Part shown: positions 16,914 through 25,838 of the stretch, piece after piece
How the letters are laid out: each line of letters starts with the position of its first letter
Position numbering within the stretch: the first letter of the stretch is position 1
Source of the DNA: Cupriavidus lacunae
Lineage (GTDB): Bacteria > Pseudomonadota > Gammaproteobacteria > Burkholderiales > Burkholderiaceae
Direction of reading: 5' to 3'
Assembly (NCBI RefSeq): GCF_003353055.1
Contig: NZ_QKWJ01000054.1
Coordinates: forward strand, 1-50,001
DNA: 50,001 bases
Notes under the pieces: generated by a model
What the model was told of the DNA's origin: nothing
Seen by the model: the letters and a program-made list of their open reading frames with translations, nothing else
The model's database searches: none
Made by a program: the position numbers and the translations under genes

Positions 16914-18371
16914 ATGGCCGCCGTCAAGCTAGTCACGCGCTGTCCGGCCTGCCGCACCGCCTTCCGGCTGGTCGCCGACCAGCTGCGCCTGCGCCAGGGC
17001 CTGGTGCGCTGCGGCCAGTGCGAAACGGTGTTCGACGCGCGCGAGCACCTGATCGAAATTCCGCTGCCGTCCGACAGCACCGCGCCGTCGGCCCAGAAGC
17101 CGACGCCGCCATCCGTACCCTCCCCGGCAACTGAACCCGCCGCGCCGCCCGCTGCCCTGACGCCGCCCGCGTCGGCGGAAGCCGCGCCCGCGCCGCAGCC
17201 CGCCTTTACCCCGACCATCGACCCCGGCTATGACGTGCCGGCGCTGGATGCGCCGACGATGCTGATGTCGTCGCCCGAGGACATGGCCATGCCGCCGCCG
17301 GCAGGCATGGACGACGCCGAGATCGAGCGCGCGCTGCACGAAGCCAACGAGGCCGTGGCCCATCGCGATGCGCACGACGCGGAACGCGAGGCGGCCACCC
17401 CGGCACCGGAACAGGCTGCGGCTGCGCCGGAGCAAGCGGCCTCCACCTCCGCGTGGCCGGCGCTCGATCACGGCGCGCTGGATACCGCTGCCGATACGCA
17501 TGCGCCAGCCGTGTCGCCGGTACCTGTGCCGACGCCGGCAGCGCCAGCCCCGGCCAGCATCCCCAGCGCGAGCGAGTTCCTGCGTGCCGCGTCGGCCGAT
17601 GCCGGCTCCGAACCGGCGCCGTGGCCGGATGAGGCACAGCACTACACCGACACATCGCCCGACGCACTGCCCGCCGCATCGCCCACCGTCGGCGACGATG
17701 ACAAAGCTGAACCGGCCCTCGGCCCTGACACCGACCATCCCTCCACTGTCACCGGCGGGGCCGTCGCGCGCGAGCAGACCACGCGCCGCTGGGTGCGCAC
17801 CGAGGCACCGGCCGGCCCGGTCTTCGCCCCCGACTTCCTGCGCCACGCGCGCGAGCGTGAGCGCGAACGCCAGCCACGCAAGCCTCTGGCGGTGCCCCGC
17901 GCCGCCTGGCGCGTTGCCGCCGTGCTGCTCGCCCTCGCCGCGCTCGTGCAGGGGGTGTACCTGGGGCGCAGCCAGCTGGCCGGGCACTTCCCGATGCTGC
18001 GCCCGGCACTCGAGGCCGCCTGCGCGCCGCTGCACTGCGAGGTGCCGCCATGGCGCGACATCGATGCGCTGCGCATCGAGACCTCGCAGCTGCAGCGCCA
18101 GGATGAAGGCGGCGACACCTACCTGCTGGCGGTAACGCTGCGCAACCTGAGCCGCGCCAGCACCGCCCTGCCCGCGATCGAGCTGGTGATGACCGATCTG
18201 CAGGACCAGCTGCTGCTGCGCCGGGTGCTGCAGCCCGCGGAATACCTGGAGCCATCGCAAAAGGCCTTTGCCGCACAGGGTCTTCGCGCGGGCATGGAGC
18301 TGCCGGTTCGGGTACGATTCCGGACGCAGCAGGCGCCAGCCAACTATCGCGTGCTGATTTTTTACCCCTGA
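16914..18371 (+). CDS. Zinc-ribbon, DUF3426-domain membrane protein
   Basis: A 485-residue protein of unknown function. The N-terminus is an MJ0042-type zinc ribbon (Cys10, Cys13, Cys33, Cys36). A long Pro/Ala-rich, probably disordered linker (about 55-320) follows, then one transmembrane helix (about 331-350) and a C-terminal DUF3426 domain with a conserved Cys pair (CAPLHCE). The family is often encoded just after prmA in betaproteobacteria. The topology suggests a cytoplasmic zinc ribbon with the DUF3426 domain outside the membrane. Its job is not known to me. Confidence 0.85.
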   Translation: MAAVKLVTRCPACRTAFRLVADQLRLRQGLVRCGQCETVFDAREHLIEIPLPSDSTAPSAQKPTPPSVPSPATEPAAPPAALTPPASAEAAPAPQPAFTPTIDPGYDVPALDAPTMLMSSPEDMAMPPPAGMDDAEIERALHEANEAVAHRDAHDAEREAATPAPEQAAAAPEQAASTSAWPALDHGALDTAADTHAPAVSPVPVPTPAAPAPASIPSASEFLRAASADAGSEPAPWPDEAQHYTDTSPDALPAASPTVGDDDKAEPALGPDTDHPSTVTGGAVAREQTTRRWVRTEAPAGPVFAPDFLRHARERERERQPRKPLAVPRAAWRVAAVLLALAALVQGVYLGRSQLAGHFPMLRPALEAACAPLHCEVPPWRDIDALRIETSQLQRQDEGGDTYLLAVTLRNLSRASTALPAIELVMTDLQDQLLLRRVLQPAEYLEPSQKAFAAQGLRAGMELPVRVRFRTQQAPANYRVLIFYP

Positions 18372-18469
18372 ATTCCTGGCCCGCCGCCGGACCGAATCCG
18401 AGTCCGGCGGCGGGCCGCGCCCCCGCTCCGGACACAAGCCGGAAATCCATCAGATATCAAGGAGTAGAC

Positions 18470-18970
18470 ATGAGCAACGTCACCCTCGGCGGCAACGCCA
18501 TCGAAGTCGCAGGCAAGTTCCCGCAAGCCGGCGACAAGGCCCCGGCCTTCTCGCTGGTCGGCAAGGACCTGAAGGACGTCACGCTGGCCGACTTCGCCGG
18601 CAAGCGCAAGGTCCTGAACATCGTCCCGAGCCTGGATACCCCGGTGTGCCAGGCCTCCGCGCGCAAGTTCAACGAAGCCGCCAGCGGCCTCGCCAACACC
18701 GTGGTGCTGACGATCTCGGCCGACCTGCCGTTCGCCATGGGCCGCTTCTGCACGGCTGAAGGCCTGGCCAACGTGGTGCCGCTGTCGACCATGCGCGGCG
18801 CCGACTTCAAGGGCAACTACGGCGTGGACATCAAGACCGGCCCGCTGGCCGGCGTGACCGCCCGCGCGGTGGTGGTGCTCGACGAAAACGACACCGTCAA
18901 GTACAGCCAGCTGGTGTCCGAGATCAAGAACGAGCCGGACTACGACGCCGCCCTGGCCGCGCTGAAGTAA
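18470..18970 (+). CDS. tpx: Thiol peroxidase
   Basis: Two-cysteine atypical peroxiredoxin that reduces H2O2 and alkyl peroxides using thioredoxin. The 166-residue protein has the peroxidatic Cys60 in SLDTPVC and the resolving Cys94 in MGRFC, the spacing expected for Tpx. AAGGAG precedes the ATG. A strong hairpin terminator follows directly, so the gene is probably monocistronic or last in its unit. Confidence 0.96.
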   Translation: MSNVTLGGNAIEVAGKFPQAGDKAPAFSLVGKDLKDVTLADFAGKRKVLNIVPSLDTPVCQASARKFNEAASGLANTVVLTISADLPFAMGRFCTAEGLANVVPLSTMRGADFKGNYGVDIKTGPLAGVTARAVVVLDENDTVKYSQLVSEIKNEPDYDAALAALK

Positions 18971-19009
18971 TCAGCGGCACGCCCCGGAACCCTCGGGTTC
19001 CGGGACGGC

Positions 19010-19043
19010 AGCGGCCGCCCGCATCCCGGGGCGGCCGCTTTTT
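19010..19043 (+). terminator. Rho-independent terminator after tpx
   Basis: An 11-bp GC stem (arms agcggccgccc and gggcggccgct at 19010-19020 and 19029-19039) with a loop of about 8 nt runs into TTTTT. A second, weaker hairpin (ggaacc/ggttcc region near 18988-19004) precedes it. Confidence 0.88.
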
Positions 19044-19113
19044 GTTTTCTGCCTGACCGATACTGCCCGCGAGGGCTCCGTTCCACCCAAACATCCCAAC
19101 ACCTGGAGAGAGC

Positions 19114-20061
19114 ATGGCCAGCCTGATCTGCGGCTCCGTCGCCTACGACACCATCATGACGTTCGACGGACGCTTCCGTGAACACATCCTGCCGGACCAG
19201 ATCCACATGCTGAACGTCTCGTTCCTGGTGCCCGGCATGCGCCGCGAGTTCGGCGGCTGCGCCGGCAACATCGCCTACACGCTGAAGATGCTGGGCGGCG
19301 ATCCGGTGGTGATGGCCACCGTCGGCACCGACGCCGAACCCTACCTGGACTACCTGCGCAAGCTGGAGATCCCCACCGGCCACATCCGCGTGCTGCCCGA
19401 GACCTTCACGGCGCAGGCCATGATCACCACCGACCTGGACAACAACCAGATCACTGCCTTCCACCCTGGCGCAATGAGCCAGTCGCAGCTGAACAACGTC
19501 AAGGATGCGCTGGGCGGCGCCAGCGCGCCGGGCCTGGGCATCGTCGCGCCCGACAGCCGCGAGGGCATGCTGCACCACGCGCACCAGTTCGCCGAAGCCG
19601 GCGTGCCGTTCATCTTTGACCTGGGTCAGGCCATGCCCCTGTTCAACGGCGAAGACCTGCGGGAGTTCGTTGAACTCGCCAGTTACGTGACAGTCAATGA
19701 CTACGAAGCGCAGGTCCTGCTGTCCCGTACCGCGTGGACCAGCGCCGAGGTTGCCGCCAAGGTTCGTGCCTTCATCGTCACGCACGGCGAGCGCGGCGCC
19801 AGCATCTTCGCCGATGGCCGCCAGTACGCGATCCCGGCCGTTGCGGCCGAGCGCATCGTGGACCCGACCGGCTGCGGCGACGCCTTCCGGGGCGGCCTGC
19901 TCTTCGGCATTGAAAACGGATTAGACTGGGAAACGACTGGCCGCCTGGCGTCGCTGATGGGTTCGGTCAAGGTCGCGCAACAGGGTCCGCAGAACCACTG
20001 GCTGTCGCGCGAGGAAATCGGCAACCGGTTCCAGTCTGCATTCGGGTACCGCTACGCCTGA
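19114..20061 (+). CDS. PfkB-family carbohydrate/nucleoside kinase (adenosine kinase-like)
   Basis: A 315-residue ribokinase-fold kinase. It contains the FGGCAGNIAYTLKMLGG substrate segment early and the PfkB signature DPTGCGDAFRGG at 250-261, with Asp256 as catalytic base and the GCGD anion hole. The N-terminus opens ICGSVAYDTIM, typical of adenosine-kinase-like members. The substrate is inferred only; ribokinase or another nucleoside kinase is possible. GGAGAG precedes the ATG. The next gene, a glycine-zipper lipoprotein, starts 36 bases later. Confidence 0.85.
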   Translation: MASLICGSVAYDTIMTFDGRFREHILPDQIHMLNVSFLVPGMRREFGGCAGNIAYTLKMLGGDPVVMATVGTDAEPYLDYLRKLEIPTGHIRVLPETFTAQAMITTDLDNNQITAFHPGAMSQSQLNNVKDALGGASAPGLGIVAPDSREGMLHHAHQFAEAGVPFIFDLGQAMPLFNGEDLREFVELASYVTVNDYEAQVLLSRTAWTSAEVAAKVRAFIVTHGERGASIFADGRQYAIPAVAAERIVDPTGCGDAFRGGLLFGIENGLDWETTGRLASLMGSVKVAQQGPQNHWLSREEIGNRFQSAFGYRYA

Positions 20062-20097
20062 CCTGCGGCCAGCGCGTGGCTCTTTTCGGGAAATGAC

Positions 20098-20574
20098 ATG
20101 AACAACAAGCTACGTGGCGGCGCGGTGGCCGTCCTTGGTGCCACCCTGGTGGCCGCCCTGCTGGCCGGCTGCGCCACGCAATCCAACTCCAACAGCGTCT
20201 ACGGCACCGGCCAGGCGCAGCGCGAGCAGACCGTGCGCTACGCCGTGGTCGAAGGCATCCGCGAGGTCACCATCCAGGGTAACCAGAGCGGCGCCGGCAC
20301 GCTGGCGGGCGGCGCCATCGGCGGCATTGCGGCCGGCAGCACCATCGGCGGCGGCAACGGCGCGGTGGCGGCCGGCATCCTCGGCGCGGTGCTGGGGGGC
20401 ATCGCCGGCAGCGCGACCGAGAACAAGATCAACCAACGCCGCGGGCTGGAAATCACCGTGCGCCTGGACAACGGCGAGATGCGCGCGATCACGCAAGAGG
20501 CCGACGAAGCCTTCCGCCCTGGCGAGCGCGTACGGCTGCTGTCCTCGGGCGGCGTGACCCGGGTCACGCACTGA
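20098..20574 (+). CDS. Glycine-zipper outer-membrane lipoprotein (SlyB/17-kDa antigen-like)
   Basis: A 158-residue lipoprotein: a signal peptide ends in the lipobox LAGC with Cys25 as the lipidated residue. The middle (about 62-108) is a glycine-zipper 2TM segment with repeated GG-IGG-AG spacing, followed by a beta-rich C-terminus (ITVRLDNGEMRAI). This is the SlyB/PCP layout, associated with envelope integrity. The second residue after Cys is Ala, compatible with outer-membrane sorting. A terminator follows at 20639-20670. Confidence 0.88.
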   Translation: MNNKLRGGAVAVLGATLVAALLAGCATQSNSNSVYGTGQAQREQTVRYAVVEGIREVTIQGNQSGAGTLAGGAIGGIAAGSTIGGGNGAVAAGILGAVLGGIAGSATENKINQRRGLEITVRLDNGEMRAITQEADEAFRPGERVRLLSSGGVTRVTH

Positions 20575-20638
20575 CTGCCTGAGGGGGTCCCTGAGGGCCC
20601 CTGAGTGCCCTGACGGGCCTCGGCAAGGCGCAGCACAG

Positions 20639-20670
20639 GCGCCGCACCCGAAAGGGTCGCGGCGCTTTTT
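20639..20670 (+). terminator. Rho-independent terminator after the glycine-zipper gene
   Basis: The stem GCGCCGC/GCGGCGC encloses a second paired element (ACCC-GAAA-GGGT) and is followed by TTTTT. It separates the rightward unit from the convergent histone-like gene. Confidence 0.88.
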
Positions 20671-20718
20671 CTTTTCGGCTTTGCAATCTCGTTACATTGT
20701 CGCGGACGCGCGCCCATG

Positions 20719-20751
20719 AAAAAACCCGCCGGGCGGATGCCATCGGCGGGT
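20719..20751 (-). terminator. Rho-independent terminator of the histone-like gene
   Basis: On the minus strand ACCCGCCG and CGGCGGGT pair across a 12-nt loop and are followed by a run of six T. It lies 117 bases beyond the histone-like stop codon. Confidence 0.85.
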
Positions 20752-20774
20752 CGGCAAGACCAGGTGTCTTGCGG

Positions 20775-20872
20775 ACCGGATACGCAGTATCCGGTCATAT
20801 GGGCACGCACTGCGTGCCGGTGCGGTTCCTTGCGGAACGCGTAAGGTCCACTCCGTGGCGGAGCAGCTTACG
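20775..20872 (-). other. Cluster of hairpins in the 3' UTR of the histone-like gene
   Basis: Four consecutive short inverted repeats fill the space between the stop codon and the terminator: 20775-20795 (9-bp stem, 3-nt loop), 20802-20818 (GGCACG/CGTGCC), 20825-20838 (GTTCC/GGAAC) and 20840-20872 (CGTAAG/CTTACG, spanning the stop codon). They leave almost no unpaired sequence. Confidence 0.55.
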
Positions 20873-21422
20873 GACGGTTGCCCGTCGGGAACGGCCAGGC
20901 AGCAGCCGGGTTCAGCGCGGTCTTGGCAGCCGAAGCGGGAGCAACGGCAGGGGCCGCGGCAGGCTTGGCGGCAGCCTTCTTGGCAGCCGGCTTCTTGGCA
21001 GCAGCCTTCTTGGCAGCCGGCTTCTTGGCGGCTGCCTTCTTGGCGGCAACCTTCTTCACTGCGGCCTTCTTGGCAGGCGCCTTCTTGGCTGCAACCTTCT
21101 TGGTCGCGACCTTCTTGGCGGCTACCTTCTTCACCGCGGCCTTCTTGGCCGGTGCCTTCTTGGCTGCAACCTTCTTGGTTGCGACCTTCTTGGCGGCTAC
21201 CTTCTTCACCGCGGCCTTCTTGGCCGGGGCCTTCTTGGCGGCTGCCTTCTTGGCCGGTGCAGCCTTCTTGGCGGCAACCTTCTTCACGGCGGCCTTCTTG
21301 GCCGGTGCCTTCTTGGCGGCCGGTGCTGCCTTCTTGGCAGCGACCTTCTTCACAGCAGCCTTCTTGGCGGCCGGCTTGGCGGCCTTCTTAGCCGCCGGCT
21401 TTTTCTTTGCAGCAGTTGCCAT
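20868..21422 (-). CDS. Histone H1-like Lys/Ala-rich DNA-binding protein
   Basis: A 184-residue protein made almost entirely of Ala, Lys, Val and Pro in repeated AAKK, VAAKK and APAKK units, like the C-terminal tail of eukaryotic H1 and bacterial HctB/AlgP-type nucleoid proteins. A 25-codon (75-bp) block is tandemly duplicated at 21079-21153 and 21154-21228 with only scattered base changes. The start is the ATG at 21422, preceded by AAGGAG; a GTG five codons earlier is in frame but poorly placed. It is expected to bind DNA non-specifically and compact the nucleoid. The last ~25 residues (PAAAPAVAPASAAKTALNPA) are non-basic. Repeat-number variation between strains is likely. Confidence 0.9.
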   Translation of the reverse strand: MATAAKKKPAAKKAAKPAAKKAAVKKVAAKKAAPAAKKAPAKKAAVKKVAAKKAAPAKKAAAKKAPAKKAAVKKVAAKKVATKKVAAKKAPAKKAAVKKVAAKKVATKKVAAKKAPAKKAAVKKVAAKKAAAKKPAAKKAAAKKPAAKKAAAKPAAAPAVAPASAAKTALNPAAAWPFPTGNRP

Positions 21423-22760
21423 GGATAACTCCTTCACTAGAGAGTGAATATCGAATGACCTAAGTTGGCGACCCGACCGACCCGAGGCGCGCTACTTCAG
21501 CGCGGCCCCAGTCGAGCGAGCGATTCATCGGCGTGCGGCCCGACAACTGCTGCACGCTAATGAATTCGGTTGCAGGCGCACCGCCCCTGGCGGTGACTTG
21601 GCGGCCGGAGCGAGCCCGCAAGCGGGTCTCGGGCACGTGCCGCGCCCTGGAATATTCGATCAGCCCGCACCGCCCGTTGAGCCGGCGCACGGCCAGAAAT
21701 GAGGAGATATCGGACAGCTCTGCGGTGCGGGCTTGGCCTCGCGCACGGCAGGCTGCGTTCATTCGTTGGTAGCGGGTCCAACCCGTTAATGGACCAAGGG
21801 AGACTGCACGCGTTTTAAGAAGCCGGTCCGGCCTGGTCTGCGTCAAAGTTCTCGTGCTCCTCAGCTACTACCTTCGTCACTGCATCGAAGCGCGCATCGC
21901 GCTCGTCGTTCCATCTTGCTTCCTGCTTCTCTGCAATGAAGTGAGACTCTTGTCAAGGCGAATCATAATTCGTTTGCACGATGATGTTAAGAAAAAAGTG
22001 CAAAAAAACTTGCCTGCATGCATCGCTCCAACTAGATCTCACGCGCAGTGTCACGAAGACGTTGCCGATGACATCGAAACGCATCGCTCGCACGCAGGTG
22101 CGGACACGCGTTTCGCGCGCTCGCGCACACTGCGCGACACCCCTTCGCACACACCGCGCTCGCAGCTTTTACACACCGCCGCGCGTGTCGGTGACAGGCA
22201 GCGCGACGCGCGCCCGAAGCGCGCGCGGAGCTTCCACGCGCATCATCACACTTTCCGAAAAGCCGCATGGACAAAGGCTTTGCGGGCGATGCACTGAAAC
22301 ACGAACGGCATGCGTCGACCGTCGCGAAGGCGCACTCGGTCACGCGCGCGACGCGCTGCCCGGCACGCGCACGGCATGCTTTACACAGTCGGCAGACGAC
22401 GCACGCGCCGCCATGCGACCGACGCTCGACGACAAGCGCGCCGACCGTTGCGCGACACCATCGTCGATCGCGTCCGAGAGTGATGCGTGCACGCAACGGT
22501 TTGCATCGACGCAACAGCGCAAGGGCATCGCGAAGGCATCAAAGCGTTGCGATCGAGCCAAGCGACGACGCTCGCGAAGCATCGCGGCAACACTTCCGCG
22601 GACGCTTCGACCATGCCATCGCCATCTGTGTTCGAGCTGCGCGCTTGCCTTGCGATTCGGATCGCGCGCGTCGTGTCTCGCGTCTGTGCTCGCTCACCCG
22701 CACCCTCGCCGCGCGCTGACGACCAGCGCTTCGTACGTCCGCTTAGAGGATTGCTTCAGC
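21423..22760. other. Long gene-free stretch of unusual composition
   Basis: About 1.3 kb between the histone-like gene and the DUF2147 gene has no convincing gene. From about 21850 to 22740 the DNA is dominated by CGCG, GCGACG, TCGCGA and CGCACG runs, with few of the GGC, CTG and GCC triplets that dominate neighbouring genes, and it contains an A-rich patch near 21985-22010. The longest frame is 271 codons (21981-22796, plus) but its product is an Arg/Ser/Thr/Ala mixture without structure. The histone promoter must be at its left edge; I could not fix its -10. Confidence 0.5.
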
Positions 22761-22933
22761 GCCCGCCCGCTGGTGCATTTTGCTGCGACACAATAACCCG
22801 CAAACGGCTGCTGCATGCGGCTTTGCGGGTAGCAGGCGGTGCCGGCGGACACGCGCGTGCCCTGCGGCGCCGGATTGCGGCGCGGCGCCTGCGCCAGTAG
22901 ATTGGCGTGGCGACGAACCTCAAAGGAGACATC

Positions 22934-23398
22934 ATGCGCATCCATTCCCCCCTTGCAGCGACCCTGCGCGCGGCCGTGCTTGCCGCCACTCTGCTCGGCA
23001 GCGCCGCGGCGATGGCGCAGGCCACGCCCAGCGGCATGTGGAAGACCATCGACGACAACACCGGCAAGCCGCGCGGGCTGGTGGAGATCAGCGAGAAGAA
23101 CGGCGTCTTCAGCGGGCGCCTGGTCAAGACCTTCGTCGAGAGCGAAGGCAAGCCGCGGGTGTGCGACAAGTGCACCGACGCGCGCAAGGACCAGCCCGTC
23201 ATCGGCATGACCATCCTGTCTGGCCTGCGCAAGACCGGCGACAACGAGTGGGGCGGCGGCGAGATCCTGGACCCGGAGAACGGCAAGATCTACAAGAGCA
23301 AGATGTCGCTGGCCGAGGATGGCAACAAGCTCAACGTGCGCGGCTTCATCGGCATCAGCCTGATCGGACGCACCCAGACCTGGGAGCGCGAGCACTGA
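22934..23398 (+). CDS. DUF2147 secreted protein
   Basis: A 154-residue periplasmic protein with a clear signal peptide (cleavage after AMA near residue 28) followed by a beta-rich domain that begins SGMWKTIDDNTGKPR and includes a VCDKC cysteine pair. This matches DUF2147, whose function is unsettled. The ATG at 22934 follows AAAGGAG by 5 bases; an earlier in-frame start at 22907 lacks a ribosome site and would precede the signal peptide by nine residues. An upstream hairpin (ACCCGCAAA/TTTGCGGGT, 22796-22830) lies in its probable leader. Confidence 0.85.
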   Translation: MRIHSPLAATLRAAVLAATLLGSAAAMAQATPSGMWKTIDDNTGKPRGLVEISEKNGVFSGRLVKTFVESEGKPRVCDKCTDARKDQPVIGMTILSGLRKTGDNEWGGGEILDPENGKIYKSKMSLAEDGNKLNVRGFIGISLIGRTQTWEREH

Positions 23399-23477
23399 TC
23401 CTGCCACCAAGGCGCGGGACTCAGGGTTTCTCCGGGGCACGCGGTTGCAGGTCCCGGCCGAAGGAGAAACAGCAGTC

Positions 23478-23516
23478 GAAAAAAAACCGGGCGGTGATGA
23501 ACCGCCCGGTTTTTTT
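23478..23516. terminator. Bidirectional rho-independent terminator
   Basis: A perfect 10-bp stem (ACCGGGCGGT/ACCGCCCGGT) with a GATGA loop has an A run on its left and a T run on its right, so it can terminate both the DUF2147 gene and the convergent receptor gene. Confidence 0.9.
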
Positions 23517-23533
23517 GTCCACGATGCTGCGCT

Positions 23534-25645
23534 TTACATCCGGTAGCGCAGGGTGGCCATGACGCTGCGCGGAGCGCCCGGCATGTTCAGGTTGGGATTG
23601 GTGCCATGCGCCGAGACGATGTAGCTCTTGTTGAACAGGTTGTAGAGGTTCAACTGTGCCTCGAAGCCGCCGCGACGATACCAGGCCATGGCATCGGCGG
23701 TGACATAGCCGGGCAGCGTCACGGTGTTCAGCGGGTCGGCATAGCGCGCGCCGACCAGGTTCACGCCGGCGCCCACGCCGAAGCCGTGGCCCAGGTCCTT
23801 GGTCAGCCACGCGTTGCCGGAATGGCGCGGCGTGATGGTGGCGCGCTTGCCCTGCAGCGCGGCGCTGGACTTGGTGACGGTGGCGTCCAGGTAGGCGTAG
23901 CCGGCCAGCATGCGCCAGCCGCGGCCAAGCTCAGCCGCCCCGGAGATCTCGACGCCGTCGGTGCGCTGCTCGCCGATCGGAATCAGCGTGTTGTTGGCAC
24001 TGGCGACCTTGACGTTGTTGCGCTCCAGGCGGAAGACCGAGATGGTTGTGGTGGCCTTGCCATCCAGCCAGTCATATTTGGCACCCACCTCCGTATTGTT
24101 CGTGGTCTCGGGCGCCAGGTCGGCATTGTTGGTGGCCAGGGCAAAGGTCTCGCCCGAAGGCTGGAACGACTTGCTCCACGATACGTAGTACGACTGCGCC
24201 TTCGACGGCTGCCAGACCAGGCCAGCGCGAGGACTCCAGGCATTGTCGGTGCGCGACAGGTTCTTCTGGCCGGCCAGGCGCTGGTAGGTGTCCTGCTGGA
24301 AGTTGTCGTAGCGCAGGCCCAGCAGTGCCTTCCACTGCTCGGTGACCTTGATCATGTCCTGCGTGTAGAACGCCAGCGTCTTGGCGATCCCCAGGTTGCT
24401 GGTCGCCGGGGTGCCGCCCACCAGGCGCTGCAAGGTCGGCAGCACCGGATTGAACAGATCGAACCGGCCGGGCACGGCACGGCTGTAGTTCACCAGGTCC
24501 TTGTTTTGCTGACCGATTTCCATGCCGTACAACAGCTCGTGCTCGGTGCCGAAGATCGTTGCCTTCTGCGTCAGGTCAGTCTGGTTGAACCAGCCATGCT
24601 CTTCGCGGAAGACGTTGGAATGGGACATGGTCAGCGTCTGGGTGGCTTCGTCCACCGCGCTGGTCAGCGTGTTGTTCCGGTCCAGCGAGTAGTGGTAGTA
24701 CCGCGTGGCGTTGCGGATCGACCAGTTCTCGTTAAAGCGATGGTTGATCGTGGCCGTGCCCGAGTACACGCGCGACTGGCTATAGTCGGCGTCGCGCGCA
24801 TTGGCCGCGCCGTAGTAGCGCGAGGCCGGCACGTCCACCGGGCGCCCCTTGTAGGCCGGGATGCCGAAGTCCGTCACGCGGCGGTCTTCCAGGTAGTCGG
24901 CCTGCAGCAGCACGGTGGTCTCGGGCGCGATGCGCAGCTCCAGCGACGGCGCGATTGCCGAGCGGTCCAGGAACTGCTGCGAGCGGTAGCTGTTGGCCTT
25001 CTCCACCGCGCCGGTCACGCGGAAGGCGGCGGCGCCGTCGGCGAACACGCGGCCCACGTCGGCTTCGGCGCGGCGGTCGGCCCACATGCCGTAGCTCAGC
25101 GCGAAGTCGGTGACGTCGATGCCCGGTTTCTTGGTCACGCGGTTGATCAGGCCGCCCGACGAGCCGCGGCCGTACAGCACGGCCGCCGGCCCCTTGATGA
25201 CTTCGACGCGGTCGACGTTGGACAGGTCGCGGAAGTACAGCGCATCGTCACGGATGCCGTCGACGAACTGGTCGGCAATGGCGGTGAAGCCGCGGATCGA
25301 CACCTGGTCGCGCTGGCCGTCGCCGGTGGAGAACGACACACCCGGCACGTTCTTCAGCGCGTCCTGCATCGAGGTGGCGTGCTGGTCGCGCATGACATCG
25401 CCGGTGACCACGTTGACGGTCTGGGGGACGTCGCGCAGCGGTGCCTCGGTCTTGGTCGCGCTGACCGTGTTGGACGGGTTATAGCCCTCGCCAAGCTCAC
25501 GGCTGACGTCGGCCTTGACGGTGACCTCCGGCAACTGCGCCGCTGCTGTTGGCACGCCTGGCGCGGCCTGGGCCCACACCAGCATCGGTTGAAAAACGAG
25601 GCTCCCCGCCACCGCGGCACACATCGGGTGAAGTTTGATTCTCAT
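23534..25645 (-). CDS. TonB-dependent siderophore receptor
   Basis: Outer-membrane receptor of 703 residues. A signal peptide (about 1-25, ending VWA) is followed by a TonB-box region, a plug domain (about 50-160, with VPQTVNVVTGDVMRDQ and RVEVIKGPAAVLYGRGSSGGLIN) and a 22-strand barrel. Plug motifs are those of the catecholate/ferrichrome-type subgroup (Fiu/FhuA/FoxA-like). The ligand is not determined. It ends in RYRM rather than the usual terminal Phe or Trp. A Fur-like box lies 78-96 bases upstream of the start, consistent with iron repression. No siderophore synthesis genes are adjacent, so use of a foreign siderophore is likely. Confidence 0.93.
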   Translation of the reverse strand: MRIKLHPMCAAVAGSLVFQPMLVWAQAAPGVPTAAAQLPEVTVKADVSRELGEGYNPSNTVSATKTEAPLRDVPQTVNVVTGDVMRDQHATSMQDALKNVPGVSFSTGDGQRDQVSIRGFTAIADQFVDGIRDDALYFRDLSNVDRVEVIKGPAAVLYGRGSSGGLINRVTKKPGIDVTDFALSYGMWADRRAEADVGRVFADGAAAFRVTGAVEKANSYRSQQFLDRSAIAPSLELRIAPETTVLLQADYLEDRRVTDFGIPAYKGRPVDVPASRYYGAANARDADYSQSRVYSGTATINHRFNENWSIRNATRYYHYSLDRNNTLTSAVDEATQTLTMSHSNVFREEHGWFNQTDLTQKATIFGTEHELLYGMEIGQQNKDLVNYSRAVPGRFDLFNPVLPTLQRLVGGTPATSNLGIAKTLAFYTQDMIKVTEQWKALLGLRYDNFQQDTYQRLAGQKNLSRTDNAWSPRAGLVWQPSKAQSYYVSWSKSFQPSGETFALATNNADLAPETTNNTEVGAKYDWLDGKATTTISVFRLERNNVKVASANNTLIPIGEQRTDGVEISGAAELGRGWRMLAGYAYLDATVTKSSAALQGKRATITPRHSGNAWLTKDLGHGFGVGAGVNLVGARYADPLNTVTLPGYVTADAMAWYRRGGFEAQLNLYNLFNKSYIVSAHGTNPNLNMPGAPRSVMATLRYRM

Positions 25646-25722
25646 TGCCCTGTCATCGACTGTAATAGTTTTGAAAACGCGGGCGCATTATCGATTACAG
25701 GATTGTCACGGTCAACGAGATT

Positions 25723-25741
25723 GCGAATTATTCCTATTCTC
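25723..25741. promoter_or_regulatory. Fur-box-like site upstream of the siderophore receptor
   Basis: Read on the minus strand, the 19-mer GAGAATAGGAATAATTCGC matches the GATAATGATAATCATTATC Fur consensus at 12 of 19 positions, including the outer G/C and both AAT cores. It sits in the otherwise AT-rich stretch between the receptor and the convergent-oriented lysR end. Confidence 0.55.
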
Positions 25742-25838
25742 GGTCAGCATATGTTGCTTTCGACACACTCTGGTCTGTTTTGTGATCGACTCCCGGACTT
25801 GAACCGGCCAGTTGTCCAGGTCTGTCCAGGTCTGCTTC

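Noticed and set aside
20868..21440. CRISPR-like or satellite array suggested by regular CTTCTTGG repeats
   Set aside because: Spacing is 15-25 bases and explained by Lys-Lys-Ala codons of the histone-like gene; there are no spacers.
21460..21846. A 128-codon minus-strand frame upstream of the histone-like gene
   Set aside because: No recognisable family, no ribosome site seen, composition near random.
21981..22796. A 271-codon plus-strand frame in the gene-free block
   Set aside because: Arg/Ser/Thr/Ala mixture with no hydrophobic core, no ribosome site and competing frames on both strands; length is within chance for this GC content.
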